Shown here: one piece after another, positions 20,566 to 32,879 of the stretch
Layout of the letters: every line of letters begins with the position of its first letter
Numbering within the stretch: the stretch's first letter is position 1
Source of the DNA: Sporopachydermia quercuum
Lineage: Eukaryota; Ascomycota; Sporopachydermiomycetes; Sporopachydermiales; Sporopachydermiaceae
Assembly: GCA_001599295.1 (NCBI GenBank)
Contig: BCGN01000004.1
Coordinates: 1,489,676-1,553,675 of the forward strand
Direction of reading: 5' to 3'
Length of the DNA: 64,000 nucleotides
The notes under the pieces: model-generated
Told to the model about the DNA's origin: nothing
The model's input: only the letters and a program-made list of their open reading frames with translations
Database searches by the model: none
Translations under genes and position numbers: made by a program

Positions 20566-20965
20566 ATGGGTTAAGAATAGCACTTGCCGTATTATGGTCA
20601 TTTATTCTCAAAAATGATTATGTGCATCAATTATATAGATGGAACTCAAGCTCTTTTTGTCATTTCCTTTCACAGTTTTTTTCTTTTACTGCATTGCACT
20701 TATTTGCTTTTCATTTTATTGTATTGCTGATGGCTTTATTATTTCTTACTATACTATACTACACTATACTATACTACACTATACTATACTACATGATACA
20801 TATATTATCACGCTTGTTTTCAGGAAATTTATATACCTTTCGGCACTTTAGGGTTTTTATATGGTTAATTTTATTTCAATATTAATATTAATATTATACT
20901 AATACTAATATTATTGTTGTATTATTGAGATCAGTATATTGTAGAAACACACAATTCTTTTAGTT
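20566..20965. other. Convergent intergenic RLP24 / zinc-cluster factor, with satellites
   Basis: Between two 3' ends. It contains the 15-bp tandem repeat at 20748-20792 and an AATATT-rich tract at about 20876-20911. No gene was recognised. Confidence 0.6.
20748..20792. repeat. Three perfect copies of a 15-bp tandem repeat
   Basis: The unit ACTATACTATACTAC occurs three times in a row without change (20748-20762, 20763-20777, 20778-20792). It is noncoding and probably length-variable. Confidence 0.95.
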
Positions 20966-23900
20966 TCATTTGTAGTTAGAGTTATGGTCAGAATAAGGAC
21001 CTGAATGCGGATAAGACATAAAATATGCTTCATTTTGGAATCTTTCTTGACCAAATGGTAAGTTTTCATTATTTGCTTCAGTTTGAAGATTTCTATCAGA
21101 TCTGCTTGCAGAAGGGGCACTGTTTTGGCTTCTAGATGATTCGCTGGACATCGTATTTGGCACTTCATTCGTTGATTCAGATACATTATGATTAGAACCA
21201 GGGAATTGGCCAAAGAATTCATCCCAAATATTAGCTAAAGGTACTTGGAATATCATATCATATACTCTCTGTCCATCATCAACATAAGGTGTGTGCATTG
21301 GTTCCTGCTCCATAACCATATTTGCTCCCATAGCATCTGGTCTTTCATTTCCTATACCATAAGAGAATCCTGTTTCATTGATAACTTGATGCTGGTTATC
21401 TGGTCTGTTACCGCTAGAATGGTTATGACTGGGATTACTATTATTTCCATTACTACCACCACTACTCAAAGAATGATAACCAGAAGATGAAGAAGAAGAT
21501 CGTACAGATGGTTGATGAGTTCCAATTGATCTAGTATTCAGATTTGGAAGAGGTGATAACACACTGGCATTAGAATTTGACAAAGGTCTGAATATTGGTG
21601 AGAAGGCAGACCCTGTGCTCAAGTCTGAGTATGTTGATGATGTAGAAGTGTTGCGTATATTGGCACTAGGTGCACCAGAAATAAGTTGAGACCTATTGGA
21701 AGGTGAGATTTGCTGTTCAAAAGGTCCTGCGGCCTCATTATCTGGTGAAATTCCTTCTACCAGAGCTGCCTCACGGAAGAACTGATCGAGATCATCAGTC
21801 CAAGAGATTTTATTATAAACTGGTGTAGAAATCGACTGAGAATTACTCACAGACTCCAGGTTGGACTCGGCAGTAGACTCCCAGGAATCTTTGTTGTACA
21901 ATGGAACAGACATTGGAACTTCGTTATCAATAAATCCAGGACTCACTTGATCTCTAAGAGTCATCTCAGTGACATCCATTTCATTTGACTGCTCACTTTT
22001 CACTATGGGGTTTGATTGGATATTAGCTGAAATAGTACCTGCAGTTGCATCAGTATGATCGCTTCTGCTAGCGATACCTACAGAGCTGTCATCTTTACTC
22101 TTGATATTATCACTATCCTTACTATTTCTACTCAATTTCCTTCTCTTCGGCAAACTATCTACCAAGTTTTCTAGATGTGGAGGTAAATGCTTTGCTGGCT
22201 GTGTAGCAGCGATTTGATTCGCTGAAGGTATTGAGTCATCCTCTAACTTTAATTCAGTATCAGAATTAGCATCGTCTGCTTTATCTTCATTTTCATCGGA
22301 TAACAGGTTCCGTCCTCCACTTTTCTCATTAAAACAAAGCTTGAGAATAGCAGCAGTCAATAGTTCAAAAGCATCACGAGAACTTGCTGCAGCATCACAA
22401 CGATCAATCATACCTGTTAGAACGTGAATACATGCGATAGTACTATAATCAATCTCTTCCATTGTATACTTCATTCTAACTTCATGAGAATGATACAATG
22501 CATATAAATATGAAGTACCAGCCATAAACAGATTATGAACTGCCACCCAAGTGTAATTTATTGATCTTTGCTTATGAAGCTGATAATAATCCTTAATAAC
22601 TCTCTCGCCAGCATCAGCAATTATCAAATATGACTCTAACGAAGGCGTAGGATTCAAAGGACACAAACCAAATAGCGATAATCTTGTTTGATGATAGTTT
22701 AAATCAAAGAAAACCAAGTTGAAATTACAATTCATCTTTCTCAAGGTCTTAGGGGCTGACTTTTTCCATTCCTCTAAACGACGGTTCATATTGCTTCTCC
22801 AATCGTTCAGATTAGCAAATTTCCGTGGTAATTCTGCACAATCATAAAGAATTCTTTGGATTTCAGCTTGTAGAAGCCGTATTTTAAAAAAACTCAGTGA
22901 TACGTTTTTGTATGATGGCATGGTTGAAGACTGTAGAGAATAATCCGTGACTTTTCCATTGGGGTTCTGAGTAATTAGTGCATCATCAAGTTCACTTGGG
23001 AATGGGACTTTCACAGATTCCTCTGGGATTCCAAATGGTCTACCAAGATAAACGCATATCTGTCTATCTAATGAGTAAGTACACCAGAACAGTCTTCTTC
23101 TCATGTCTAGATCAAATGGGCCATATTCTGAAGGGATGAGATTCTTAGAAGTACTAGAAANATTGCTGTTCGCTTGATTACCAGTTGCTGAAGAACTGGT
23201 TGCCTTCTTACTCCACGTTCGCATACCAGATTCAGTATGTAGACCTAGATCTATACAGAGTCTTAAAGCTGATCCCAACACGTACCATACACCAGGAACA
23301 GCCGGTCTCATAATAGAGTATAACGCCAATAATAGAATACCCTGTAAAGCTTCAAGCCTATTAGAAGAGTTATAAACAGATTCCATATAAGCAGCCGCAG
23401 CCATTCTGTAGGATTCTGATATAATCCTGTTAAATTTCTGGTGATGTACTGATGTTGCAATGGCAAATACTATGTTAAGGAAATATAAACAAGGCATGAT
23501 ATCATTTCCTGGCAATGGTGAATGAGGGAAGAGTGGTTTTGACTTAGATTCCGGGTGCGAATACGAGTGTGAATGTGAATGTGAATGTGAATGTGAGCGC
23601 GAATGTGAGTGCGAATGCCGATTTGAATGTGACTTTGAAGCAGTGTCAGATTGCTGTTTTTTGTATTTATGGTAATAAGTATCCTCTTCCCTGAAAGGAC
23701 AAGGAGCTAGGTTCATGGATGTATAGTCTGATGCTAGCGACACACCAGGTGATAGTTCGCCATAAACAGGGTAGAAGTATCTCTCAATAAACTGCTCTCT
23801 ATGTAACACTGGTAACTGAGGATTAGCTTGAGAGAAAAACACGTTAAGAAATTTCTCGGCTTCAGACTTCGTTGGTAAGGGAGCAGGAGGTGTTGTAGTT

Positions 23901-24880
23901 CTTGTATGAGTTGAAGGATCATGTGTTGGTGTTGTGGATGAATCTTGGTTAGACTGGTGGTCTTTTTGCGATCGCTTTGAAGTTTTCACATCAGCAGGAC
24001 GTAATTTGAATGCAGTGAACATCAATCTGGCAAATGATAAACCTGAAGAGGACCCCAGATAAGTTGATGGAGCAGAACTGCTAGCTTTCAGAGCCCCTTG
24101 CTCAACATTTGATATCAAAGATTCATGAGTCAACGATAGTTCGTTCTTGAGACCACCAGAGGGTCTGTTTGTTTTATTGGGAGTCAATTCAGATGCTCTA
24201 TTAACCGAAGATACATTAGAAGTATTAGTGGTATTACTAGTACTAATTGTACTACTTGCAGAAATAGTAGCAGCAGATCCCGTTGTACTCCTTGAGCCTT
24301 GTTGCATTTCTGGCTTATTATTAAGAACTTTGATGAGATTTCCTGATACAACTAAGTTATCCATAACTTGATTCAATTGTCTGTTTTCGTTTGATGTAAT
24401 GGCATTCTTTATAGTTCCTACGCCTAGTACAGTACCTCTCTCACCTTCCTTCTGCAAACTTTCAAGTTGAGAATGTGATTGGGTTCCAAGCAGCGGCATT
24501 GGAGGTTTCCATTGCTCACTAGCAGATGAAGGAATAACGTAGTTTAGATCATAATCAATAATGCCTCTTGCTTGAAGCTGTAGTTCTAGAAATGCTACTC
24601 TGTCTTCTAAATGTGAAACATAACTTCGGGGCACTTCTCGTCCTGTAGCCGGGTCCAATCCTATACAATCCACACCGGCTTTTTCGCAGTTTGAGCATGC
24701 GGGAAACTTTTGGTCGCATTTGGTTTTCTTGACTCTACATCGTTGACAAGCTGCCACTGATCTGGATACTCCAAGCAGAGTGGATGTAGGTTTATTGGAA
24801 TTTTGTAAAACAGGAGGTAAATTTGGGTTCTGCTGTGAATCAGCATTGGATGGGGGAACAGTTTTCTTCCGACGACCCAT
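20966..24880 (-). CDS. Zn(II)2Cys6 transcription factor, Ppr1-like DNA-binding module
   Basis: A 1304-aa nuclear regulator. Six cysteines (45, 48, 55, 62, 65, 72) have the exact spacing C-x2-C-x6-C-x6-C-x2-C-x6-C. The linker GLDPATGREVPRSYV and a coiled coil (HLEDRVAFLELQLQ) strongly resemble the pyrimidine-pathway activator Ppr1. The fungal-specific middle homology region spans about residues 455-650 (LQGILLLALYSIMRP, RRRLFWCTYSLDRQICVYLGRPFGIP). The rest is low-complexity: Ser/Thr/Asn-rich segments and a His-Ser array at about 416-443. The C-terminal 350 residues are acidic and Ser/Asn-rich, like an activation domain. The target pathway cannot be told, since this DNA-binding type occurs in several paralogues. 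Yeast Ppr1 is 904 aa. One N lies near codon 574. Confidence 0.85.
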   Translation of the reverse strand: MGRRKKTVPPSNADSQQNPNLPPVLQNSNKPTSTLLGVSRSVAACQRCRVKKTKCDQKFPACSNCEKAGVDCIGLDPATGREVPRSYVSHLEDRVAFLELQLQARGIIDYDLNYVIPSSASEQWKPPMPLLGTQSHSQLESLQKEGERGTVLGVGTIKNAITSNENRQLNQVMDNLVVSGNLIKVLNNKPEMQQGSRSTTGSAATISASSTISTSNTTNTSNVSSVNRASELTPNKTNRPSGGLKNELSLTHESLISNVEQGALKASSSAPSTYLGSSSGLSFARLMFTAFKLRPADVKTSKRSQKDHQSNQDSSTTPTHDPSTHTRTTTPPAPLPTKSEAEKFLNVFFSQANPQLPVLHREQFIERYFYPVYGELSPGVSLASDYTSMNLAPCPFREEDTYYHKYKKQQSDTASKSHSNRHSHSHSRSHSHSHSHSHSYSHPESKSKPLFPHSPLPGNDIMPCLYFLNIVFAIATSVHHQKFNRIISESYRMAAAAYMESVYNSSNRLEALQGILLLALYSIMRPAVPGVWYVLGSALRLCIDLGLHTESGMRTWSKKATSSSATGNQANSNXSSTSKNLIPSEYGPFDLDMRRRLFWCTYSLDRQICVYLGRPFGIPEESVKVPFPSELDDALITQNPNGKVTDYSLQSSTMPSYKNVSLSFFKIRLLQAEIQRILYDCAELPRKFANLNDWRSNMNRRLEEWKKSAPKTLRKMNCNFNLVFFDLNYHQTRLSLFGLCPLNPTPSLESYLIIADAGERVIKDYYQLHKQRSINYTWVAVHNLFMAGTSYLYALYHSHEVRMKYTMEEIDYSTIACIHVLTGMIDRCDAAASSRDAFELLTAAILKLCFNEKSGGRNLLSDENEDKADDANSDTELKLEDDSIPSANQIAATQPAKHLPPHLENLVDSLPKRRKLSRNSKDSDNIKSKDDSSVGIASRSDHTDATAGTISANIQSNPIVKSEQSNEMDVTEMTLRDQVSPGFIDNEVPMSVPLYNKDSWESTAESNLESVSNSQSISTPVYNKISWTDDLDQFFREAALVEGISPDNEAAGPFEQQISPSNRSQLISGAPSANIRNTSTSSTYSDLSTGSAFSPIFRPLSNSNASVLSPLPNLNTRSIGTHQPSVRSSSSSSGYHSLSSGGSNGNNSNPSHNHSSGNRPDNQHQVINETGFSYGIGNERPDAMGANMVMEQEPMHTPYVDDGQRVYDMIFQVPLANIWDEFFGQFPGSNHNVSESTNEVPNTMSSESSRSQNSAPSASRSDRNLQTEANNENLPFGQERFQNEAYFMSYPHSGPYSDHNSNYK
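23552..23632. repeat. Imperfect GAATGT hexanucleotide array inside the zinc-cluster gene
   Basis: Degenerate tandem hexamers (GAATGT, GAGTGT, GAGCGC variants on the plus strand) encode an alternating His-Ser peptide in the minus-strand factor. The multiple-of-three unit allows length change without frameshift. Confidence 0.85.
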
Positions 24881-26423
24881 TTTAAATGAATATATGATTC
24901 AAAAAGCTTTCAGATGTGTTCCTGCTGTGGTATACATAATTCAAGGCTTTGATATCAGAAAAGTTGTCGCAATGTATCCCTAGTTGATGTTCATAAGAAT
25001 GCTGCTGCTTTGCGTAATATTCGTGGTGTAGAATGGCCAGCTTGGTATTTCATAATATTTAATGATCGTTATCCGCAGCTCCTTCTGATTGTGTCAAACT
25101 AGCCGTATTCAGAGTAGTTTACTATTTTGATTTTGGTTTTTTCAAATCATAATAATTTTCAAAGGATTAGAACTGGATGAAATTTTATGTCAGAACTCAA
25201 ACAATTCACAGTTCTCTTATTATTCATCTATTAACAGCAGAATACATAATATCAAAAAATAGTTTCGTTACTCATCGATGAGTTTTCAGCACTTCGAGTT
25301 CATCAGACAAATGCATCGACCGAATATATCACAACATGCAACAACTATCGTATCATAATAATCTGGTGGAAGCTAATCAATCATCAAGTGCTCAATAAGA
25401 ATCAGAAAAGAAGGACGATTTAGTGAGCAGCAAATAAAGTTTTGATTAGATAGAACTACCCTTCCAAAAAGGGTTAAGTTTTAGTAGTATCAGAAAGATT
25501 GGAAACTTTTACTGTGTACATGTAGTCTACGGAAGAATTACTATGCATGAATTGCACATTATTAGTGCGCATTTCAACTCCGACTGAAATACGCACTAGT
25601 AATTTGCACTAAACAGATGCGAACGAAAAAGATAACGTATGTTATAAGCTGAAAAAAAACTATTTTTGAGTTTTTTTCTATCAAATTGGCTAACTGCCAG
25701 CACATATCCATCGGAAAAAGCTAACTTTTAACTTGTTTGTGCCTATCTTCAAACCATTCTATGGATTCAACCTAATCTCATCTTTATCTCGAGAACCCGA
25801 TAATCTTTCATCCTATTTGGGCATCAGTTTGAACTTTATTTCGATTGCGACTAAGCCGATTTTCGGGTTCGGTTTTTCGATGCCGCAGAGACCTGTTACA
25901 AGACACTGCTCATTATTTCTCTTTTTGGCATCAGTGTGTACTTCGTATCTCAGCTCAGTTAATTAATTGGGAGGGATGATCTTCTATTCCATCATGTTTA
26001 TAAAGACAATGACATATAACAACTTTCCTTTACCGATGTAGTTGAATGATGACGGAGAATAATTGAGAGAGAGAGACAGATCTTTTGTACAGAGTAGAAG
26101 AATATCGTTCCCTTTTGTTCTTCTTGTTGGCTTGATATCCGGTAGAATATTTTATTGCAGAGTTAAACGGGCCATTGAAGGAAGATATTGTAGTATATTA
26201 TGCGCTATAATATATAACTATAGTGATAGTGAGAAGATAACTGCATAATATACCAGAAGTGAATTGTGAAAGCAAGTTGAAGATTCATGCAGCAAAGTTA
26301 AGGACGATAAGTTCAAACGTAACAAACAGAAGGTAATCTAAGGGGTCAACTAATATCCCTCTGATTAAGTATCATTATCAGCATATAATACATATAATAA
26401 AGACCACCAGAACCAGGATCAGG
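24881..26423. other. Long divergent intergenic region between the zinc-cluster factor and a hypothetical gene
   Basis: This 1.5-kb stretch has no convincing ORF. It holds a large imperfect inverted repeat at 25553-25608, a 14-bp palindrome ACTCATCGATGAGT at 25270-25283, and a cluster of CGG/CCG triplets (CCG 25856-25858, CGG 25864-25866, CGG 25870-25872, CCG 25883-25885) of the kind bound by zinc-cluster proteins. A long upstream region is usual for yeast regulatory genes. Confidence 0.5.
25553..25608. repeat. Imperfect inverted repeat, 24-bp arms, 8-bp loop
   Basis: Arms at 25553-25576 and 25585-25608 match at 21 of 24 positions, around the loop ACTCCGAC. One of the three mismatches would be a G-U pair in RNA. 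It lies 670 bp upstream of the zinc-cluster factor and 815 bp upstream of the rightward hypothetical gene. No known element was recognised. Confidence 0.85.
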
Positions 26424-27239
26424 ATGAATCCAGAGCTGACGACATGNTTTTCTGTCAATAAATCTGAGGATGAACCTATAATGCGGGTGAAGCACCAAGC
26501 TCCCATGATATATCCGGGCACAAAAGTGGAAACTAAGGCGATAAATAATACACCTATTCTGAGGTTTAAATCTGGAACGTTGAAGGAGAAAAAGGATAAT
26601 CCAGTAATGCATGTTGATCACCAAGAACCAAGAATATATGATCCTGCGACAGCAAAGAATAGGTTCACAAATCAGCGATCAAAGGAATTTCAGCACNACA
26701 GTCACGCCAGCAGCTCGCAGGATGTCGTGATTGATTACAGCTCCATCAATAGGAAGAAAGTTGCATCATCGCCGTTGTTCAAACCATCAGAAATGAAGTT
26801 TGATCTTACTGTACAGCAAGTATCCAGCGAAACAACCAGCATCAAAAAACCAAAGAAAATGAAGGTTAAAAAGAATATTATTTTCTTGAATTACAACAAT
26901 GACACTGAATCTTTCCAATCAGATACAATAAACTTTATGTTAGCAGAAGACAAAGAAGAAACAACTAATTATNCTTCACCAATAATGGACTATCAGAACC
27001 ATAATATGTCTCCTTCAGATTTAAATCTTNATATGCAAATAGATCCAATATCGGGAAAAGAGCTATCACCGATAGGATTATTGTCTCACGGTGATGAAGC
27101 AGAATTGTTCGAAGCAAATGAAAAAGATCTACCGGTAGAGAACTCACAGTTCCACTCATTTGATACAAATGATATTCAAATAGTCCCTGATAATAAAATG
27201 GGTTTTACTGTCAGCCGATTTTCATTGAAGAAGAAATAA
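26424..27239 (+). CDS. Hypothetical protein, 271 aa, with a duplicated motif
   Basis: I do not recognise a family. The protein is hydrophilic, with no membrane segment or signal peptide. Two similar segments lie near the N-terminus: PIMRVKHQAPMIYPGTK (about residues 18-34) and PVMHVDHQEPRIYDPAT (about 60-76), sharing P-x-M-x-V-x-H-Q-x-P-x-I-Y. A basic patch (KKPKKMKVKK) at about 139-148 could be a nuclear signal. The C-terminal half is acidic with SP motifs (SPIMD, MSPSD, LSPIG). Four N bases fall inside, all as single substitutions that keep the frame. The start is the only upstream ATG. A real gene is likely from length and composition, but the function is unknown. Confidence 0.55.
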   Translation: MNPELTTXFSVNKSEDEPIMRVKHQAPMIYPGTKVETKAINNTPILRFKSGTLKEKKDNPVMHVDHQEPRIYDPATAKNRFTNQRSKEFQHXSHASSSQDVVIDYSSINRKKVASSPLFKPSEMKFDLTVQQVSSETTSIKKPKKMKVKKNIIFLNYNNDTESFQSDTINFMLAEDKEETTNYXSPIMDYQNHNMSPSDLNLXMQIDPISGKELSPIGLLSHGDEAELFEANEKDLPVENSQFHSFDTNDIQIVPDNKMGFTVSRFSLKKK

Positions 27240-29759
<2,520 letters not shown>

Positions 29760-30289
29760 TGAAACCCTATCAAGTTATAGAATCCTTATCATTTAGTTGT
29801 TGGTTTAAATATATAAACAGAAATGTCCTTTTATCATATTTCTACTACCATCTTTTTTAATGATTAACGATCATGTCTTCTTCTTCGTCCTTCCAATTGT
29901 CAATACTGAATGCATGCGCACAACCTAACCCTTGGTTAGATACACCTTAACCACTTTAAACTCCCTTTGTTCTGCTTATGCTTCTTATTTGATGATTTGT
30001 ATATAGTTCTTTAACGAATATAATGCAGTATTCATTGTTTGTCTGATAAATCAAGTTTTGAACCATGCGAACCACTATATATCTTTGGAACCACTGAGTT
30101 TAGTTCAAAAGTAAAATGGGTTTCTCTAGTTAGCTCTATGACTGACTATGTCTTGAATTATATTTCTAAAGTTACACTATTATCGTGTAATATGAAAACT
30201 TATCATCGTATTTAGTTTGATCATTTCTTTCCTTCCTTTTTCAGTTGTCATTTGTGTGTGTTGTTGGAGAAGACCTTAGGACAATGATA

Positions 30290-30344
30290 CCTGTATTAGA
30301 TCATGTGATCTAATACAGGACTCACCTTAAATCTCCTCCCGAAT
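30290..30344. repeat. Palindromic CATGTG-centred element, copy 1
   Basis: Perfect 14-bp arms CCTGTATTAGATCA and TGATCTAATACAGG flank a central TG (30290-30319). ATCTCCTCCCGAAT follows at 30331-30344. A related element is at 43620-43671. Confidence 0.85.
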
Positions 30345-30517
30345 TTCCTTTCCTCAGTCCCATCTAAATGAATGGTTCGAGAAGCCCAATAAACCCATTT
30401 AAATTCAAGCTTCCAAAATACTTCCTGTTTATGAATATCACTATACAAGTTTATGTTCTAAATATTGCCTCACAATGTTCTCTTTTCTATCCTATTTCAC
30501 TTTCATTTACCAGATTA

Positions 30518-30524
30518 TGACTCA
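30518..30524. promoter_or_regulatory. Gcn4-type site upstream of HIS7
   Basis: TGACTCA lies 248 bp before the HIS7 start, with a further TGACTC at 30652-30657. In S. cerevisiae HIS7 is controlled by Gcn4 and Bas1/Pho2 through TGACTC-containing sites. Confidence 0.55.
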
Positions 30525-30771
30525 ATCAATGTAGCGTAGGCCCGAAAAATATACATCGAATAGTCCTATGATAATTCACAGTCTTATGAACAACCCCCTA
30601 AAATCATCGTACGCTCTTGATTCTTTTGTAAAATTTTCTGAGATCATGAAATGACTCTTCACATGAGTGAGTATTGAATGTATAATAATCCATACAAAAC
30701 TAGTATTTTGTATACCTAATACTCACCAGTCATCTATCGAGTTCCGACTGTGAAACTATTAGGCTGTCAGA

Positions 30772-32548
30772 ATGCCTGTCGTACACGTTATTGATGTCGA
30801 GAGCGGCAATCTCCAATCACTTCAAAATGCAATTGAAGTGTTTGACTTCGAAGTGAAATATGTGAAATCAGCTGAAGATAACTTTGAAGAAATAGAAGTA
30901 TGTTGAGAACTGATTTTTACTTCATTTAACTATTCCTGCCATAGAAATACCATATATCATATTGAACAGGATTACTAACTTGTGCTAGCGTTTGTTCCTT
31001 CCTGGCGTTGGTAACTTTGGACATTTTGTTGACGAGCTGAATGCTAGAAATCTAATTGAACCTATTCGTAAATATATTGAATCAGGCAGACCCTTAATGG
31101 GAATTTGCGTTGGTATTCAAACACTTTTTAAAACATCAGAAGAAAGCCCCAATTCTACTGGTCTGAGTTTCATCAATAGAACTTTGAAGAAGTTCAACAC
31201 TGCATCCAAATCTGTTCCCCAGATTGGCTGGAATACTGTTAAGAATCCTAAAGGACTGTCAATTCCCGATGGATCNGGTCTTTATGGCCTTAATGATAAC
31301 TCCAGATACTATTTTGTTAACTCATATGCTGGTATACTAACACCAGAAGAAGTTGCATTTATTGATGCAAATAATGGTGCAGATGCTGATGGGTGGTATC
31401 ATGCTATTGCTAAATATGGCGATGAAAGCTTCATTGGTGCTACTGTCAAGGATAATGTTTTTGCTACTCAATTCCACCCAGAGAAAAGTGGTGAAGCTGG
31501 TCTGAAAATTATTGAATGTTTTCTCAAAGGTGAGAGATTTGCTCATCTTTCTNCTACATCAGGAGCTTNAAAAGCTGCCTCTATTGAATCCACACCTACT
31601 GGTTTAACTAGAAGAATTATTGCTTGTCTAGATGTTCGTACTAACGATAATGGTGATTTGGTTGTTACTAAAGGTGATCAATACGATGTGCGAGAGAAGA
31701 CATCATCGGCTGTCAGGAATCTAGGTAAACCAGTTGAAATGGCAAAACGTTACTATGACCAAGGCGCTGATGAAGTAACTTTCTTGAATATCACGTCCTT
31801 CAGAAATTCACCATTTAAGGATACTCCAATGCTAGAAATTCTCCGTCAGACTAGTAAGAGTGTTTTTGTTCCTTTGACTATTGGCGGAGGTATAAGAGAT
31901 ATCACTGACCCTGATGGAACTGTGATTCCAGCTTTAGAAGTCGCAAATCTGTATTTCAGATCAGGTGCTGATAAAGTAAGCATTGGTTCTGATGCAGTGT
32001 TCGCTGCTGAGAAATTCTATGCTAATGGTGGTGTGGGAGATGGGACATCTCCAATGGAAACTATTTCCAANCCGTATGGTGTTCAAGCTGTAGTGGTTTC
32101 AGTTGATCCTAAACGTGTTTATGTCTCATCTCCTAGTGATGTTAAGTATAAGACTCTATCTACTAAATTTCCTGGCCCTAATAGTGAAAACTACTGCTGG
32201 TATCAATGTACAGTTAAAGGAGGACGTGAAACCCGTGATTTGGGAGTATGGGAATTGGTGAAAGCGGTGGAGCAGCTTGGAGCTGGTGAAATTCTTCTAA
32301 ATTGTATTGATAAAGATGGTACTAACTCTGGATTTGATTTGGAACTGATTAACCATGTAAAGGAAGCGGTAAGGATACCGGTTATTGCTTCTAGCGGTGC
32401 AGGTGTTCCGGAGCACTTCAAAGAAGTATTTGAGAAAACCAATACGGATGCTGCATTAGGGGCAGGTATGTTTCATAGAGGAGAATACAAGGTAAGCGAA
32501 GTGAAAGATTATTTGGCTGATAACGGGCTTTTGGTTAGGTTAGATTGA
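30772..32548 (+). CDS. HIS7: Imidazole glycerol phosphate synthase His7 (glutaminase-cyclase fusion)
   Basis: Exons 30772-30897 and 30989-32548 give 561 aa (S. cerevisiae 552). The N-terminal glutamine amidotransferase (HisH) starts [20 protein letters not shown], has PGVGNFGHF, nucleophile Cys82 in GICVGIQ, and the His/Glu pair in QFHPEKSG near 204-206. The C-terminal cyclase (HisF) barrel starts [10 protein letters not shown], with TIGGGIRD and NCIDKDG, the Asp residues that act in the cyclase. Ammonia from glutamine is channelled to the barrel to make imidazole glycerol phosphate (histidine pathway) and AICAR (purine link). CTG at 32345-32347 encodes a conserved Leu. Four N bases lie in the gene, all keeping frame. 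Confidence 0.95.
30898..30988 (+). other. HIS7 intron
   Basis: Donor GTATGT, perfect TACTAAC at 30973-30979, acceptor GCTAG ending at 30988, 91 nt, phase 0. It joins residue 42 to [13 protein letters not shown]. Confidence 0.93.
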
Positions 32549-32879
32549 ATAGAAATTGCTTTTCTTACTCATAGACAAAGCAGTTAAAGCTGAATATAGA
32601 TAAAGTATAGATGTATAACTCACTTTTGTTAATATACAAATAATAAAATAATGATGATAGGTTAACAAAAATATGCTTTTTTCTTAGTATGTCTCAAGTG
32701 CAATATCCGTCTAGTAATAGATATATAACAGGAAAACTATGCATGTATTTTATACAGTATTTACAATAGTTCAATCAAGTCAACTTCGTTGGTTTTCGGG
32801 TATTATGTTATAAGATAGTACAATTCCGATAGAAGATATTCATTTTCACAATAGAGGTTCATCAGTCCTCCATTTTAGA
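32549..32879. other. Convergent intergenic HIS7/SRM1
   Basis: Terminator region for two convergent genes, AT-rich. Nothing else was recognised. Confidence 0.5.

Larger units (their letters stand above)
29760..30771. promoter_or_regulatory. ARO4-HIS7 intergenic region
   Basis: This region holds the ARO4 terminator and HIS7 promoter. It contains a 30-bp palindrome at 30290-30319, a Gcn4-type TGACTCA at 30518-30524, TGACTC at 30652-30657, and 8-bp inverted arms ATACAAAA/TTTTGTAT at 30692-30713. No ORF or RNA gene was recognised. Confidence 0.5.

Noticed and set aside
25270-25283. 14-bp palindrome ACTCATCGATGAGT as a special site
   Set aside because: Several perfect 14-bp palindromes are expected by chance in 64 kb.
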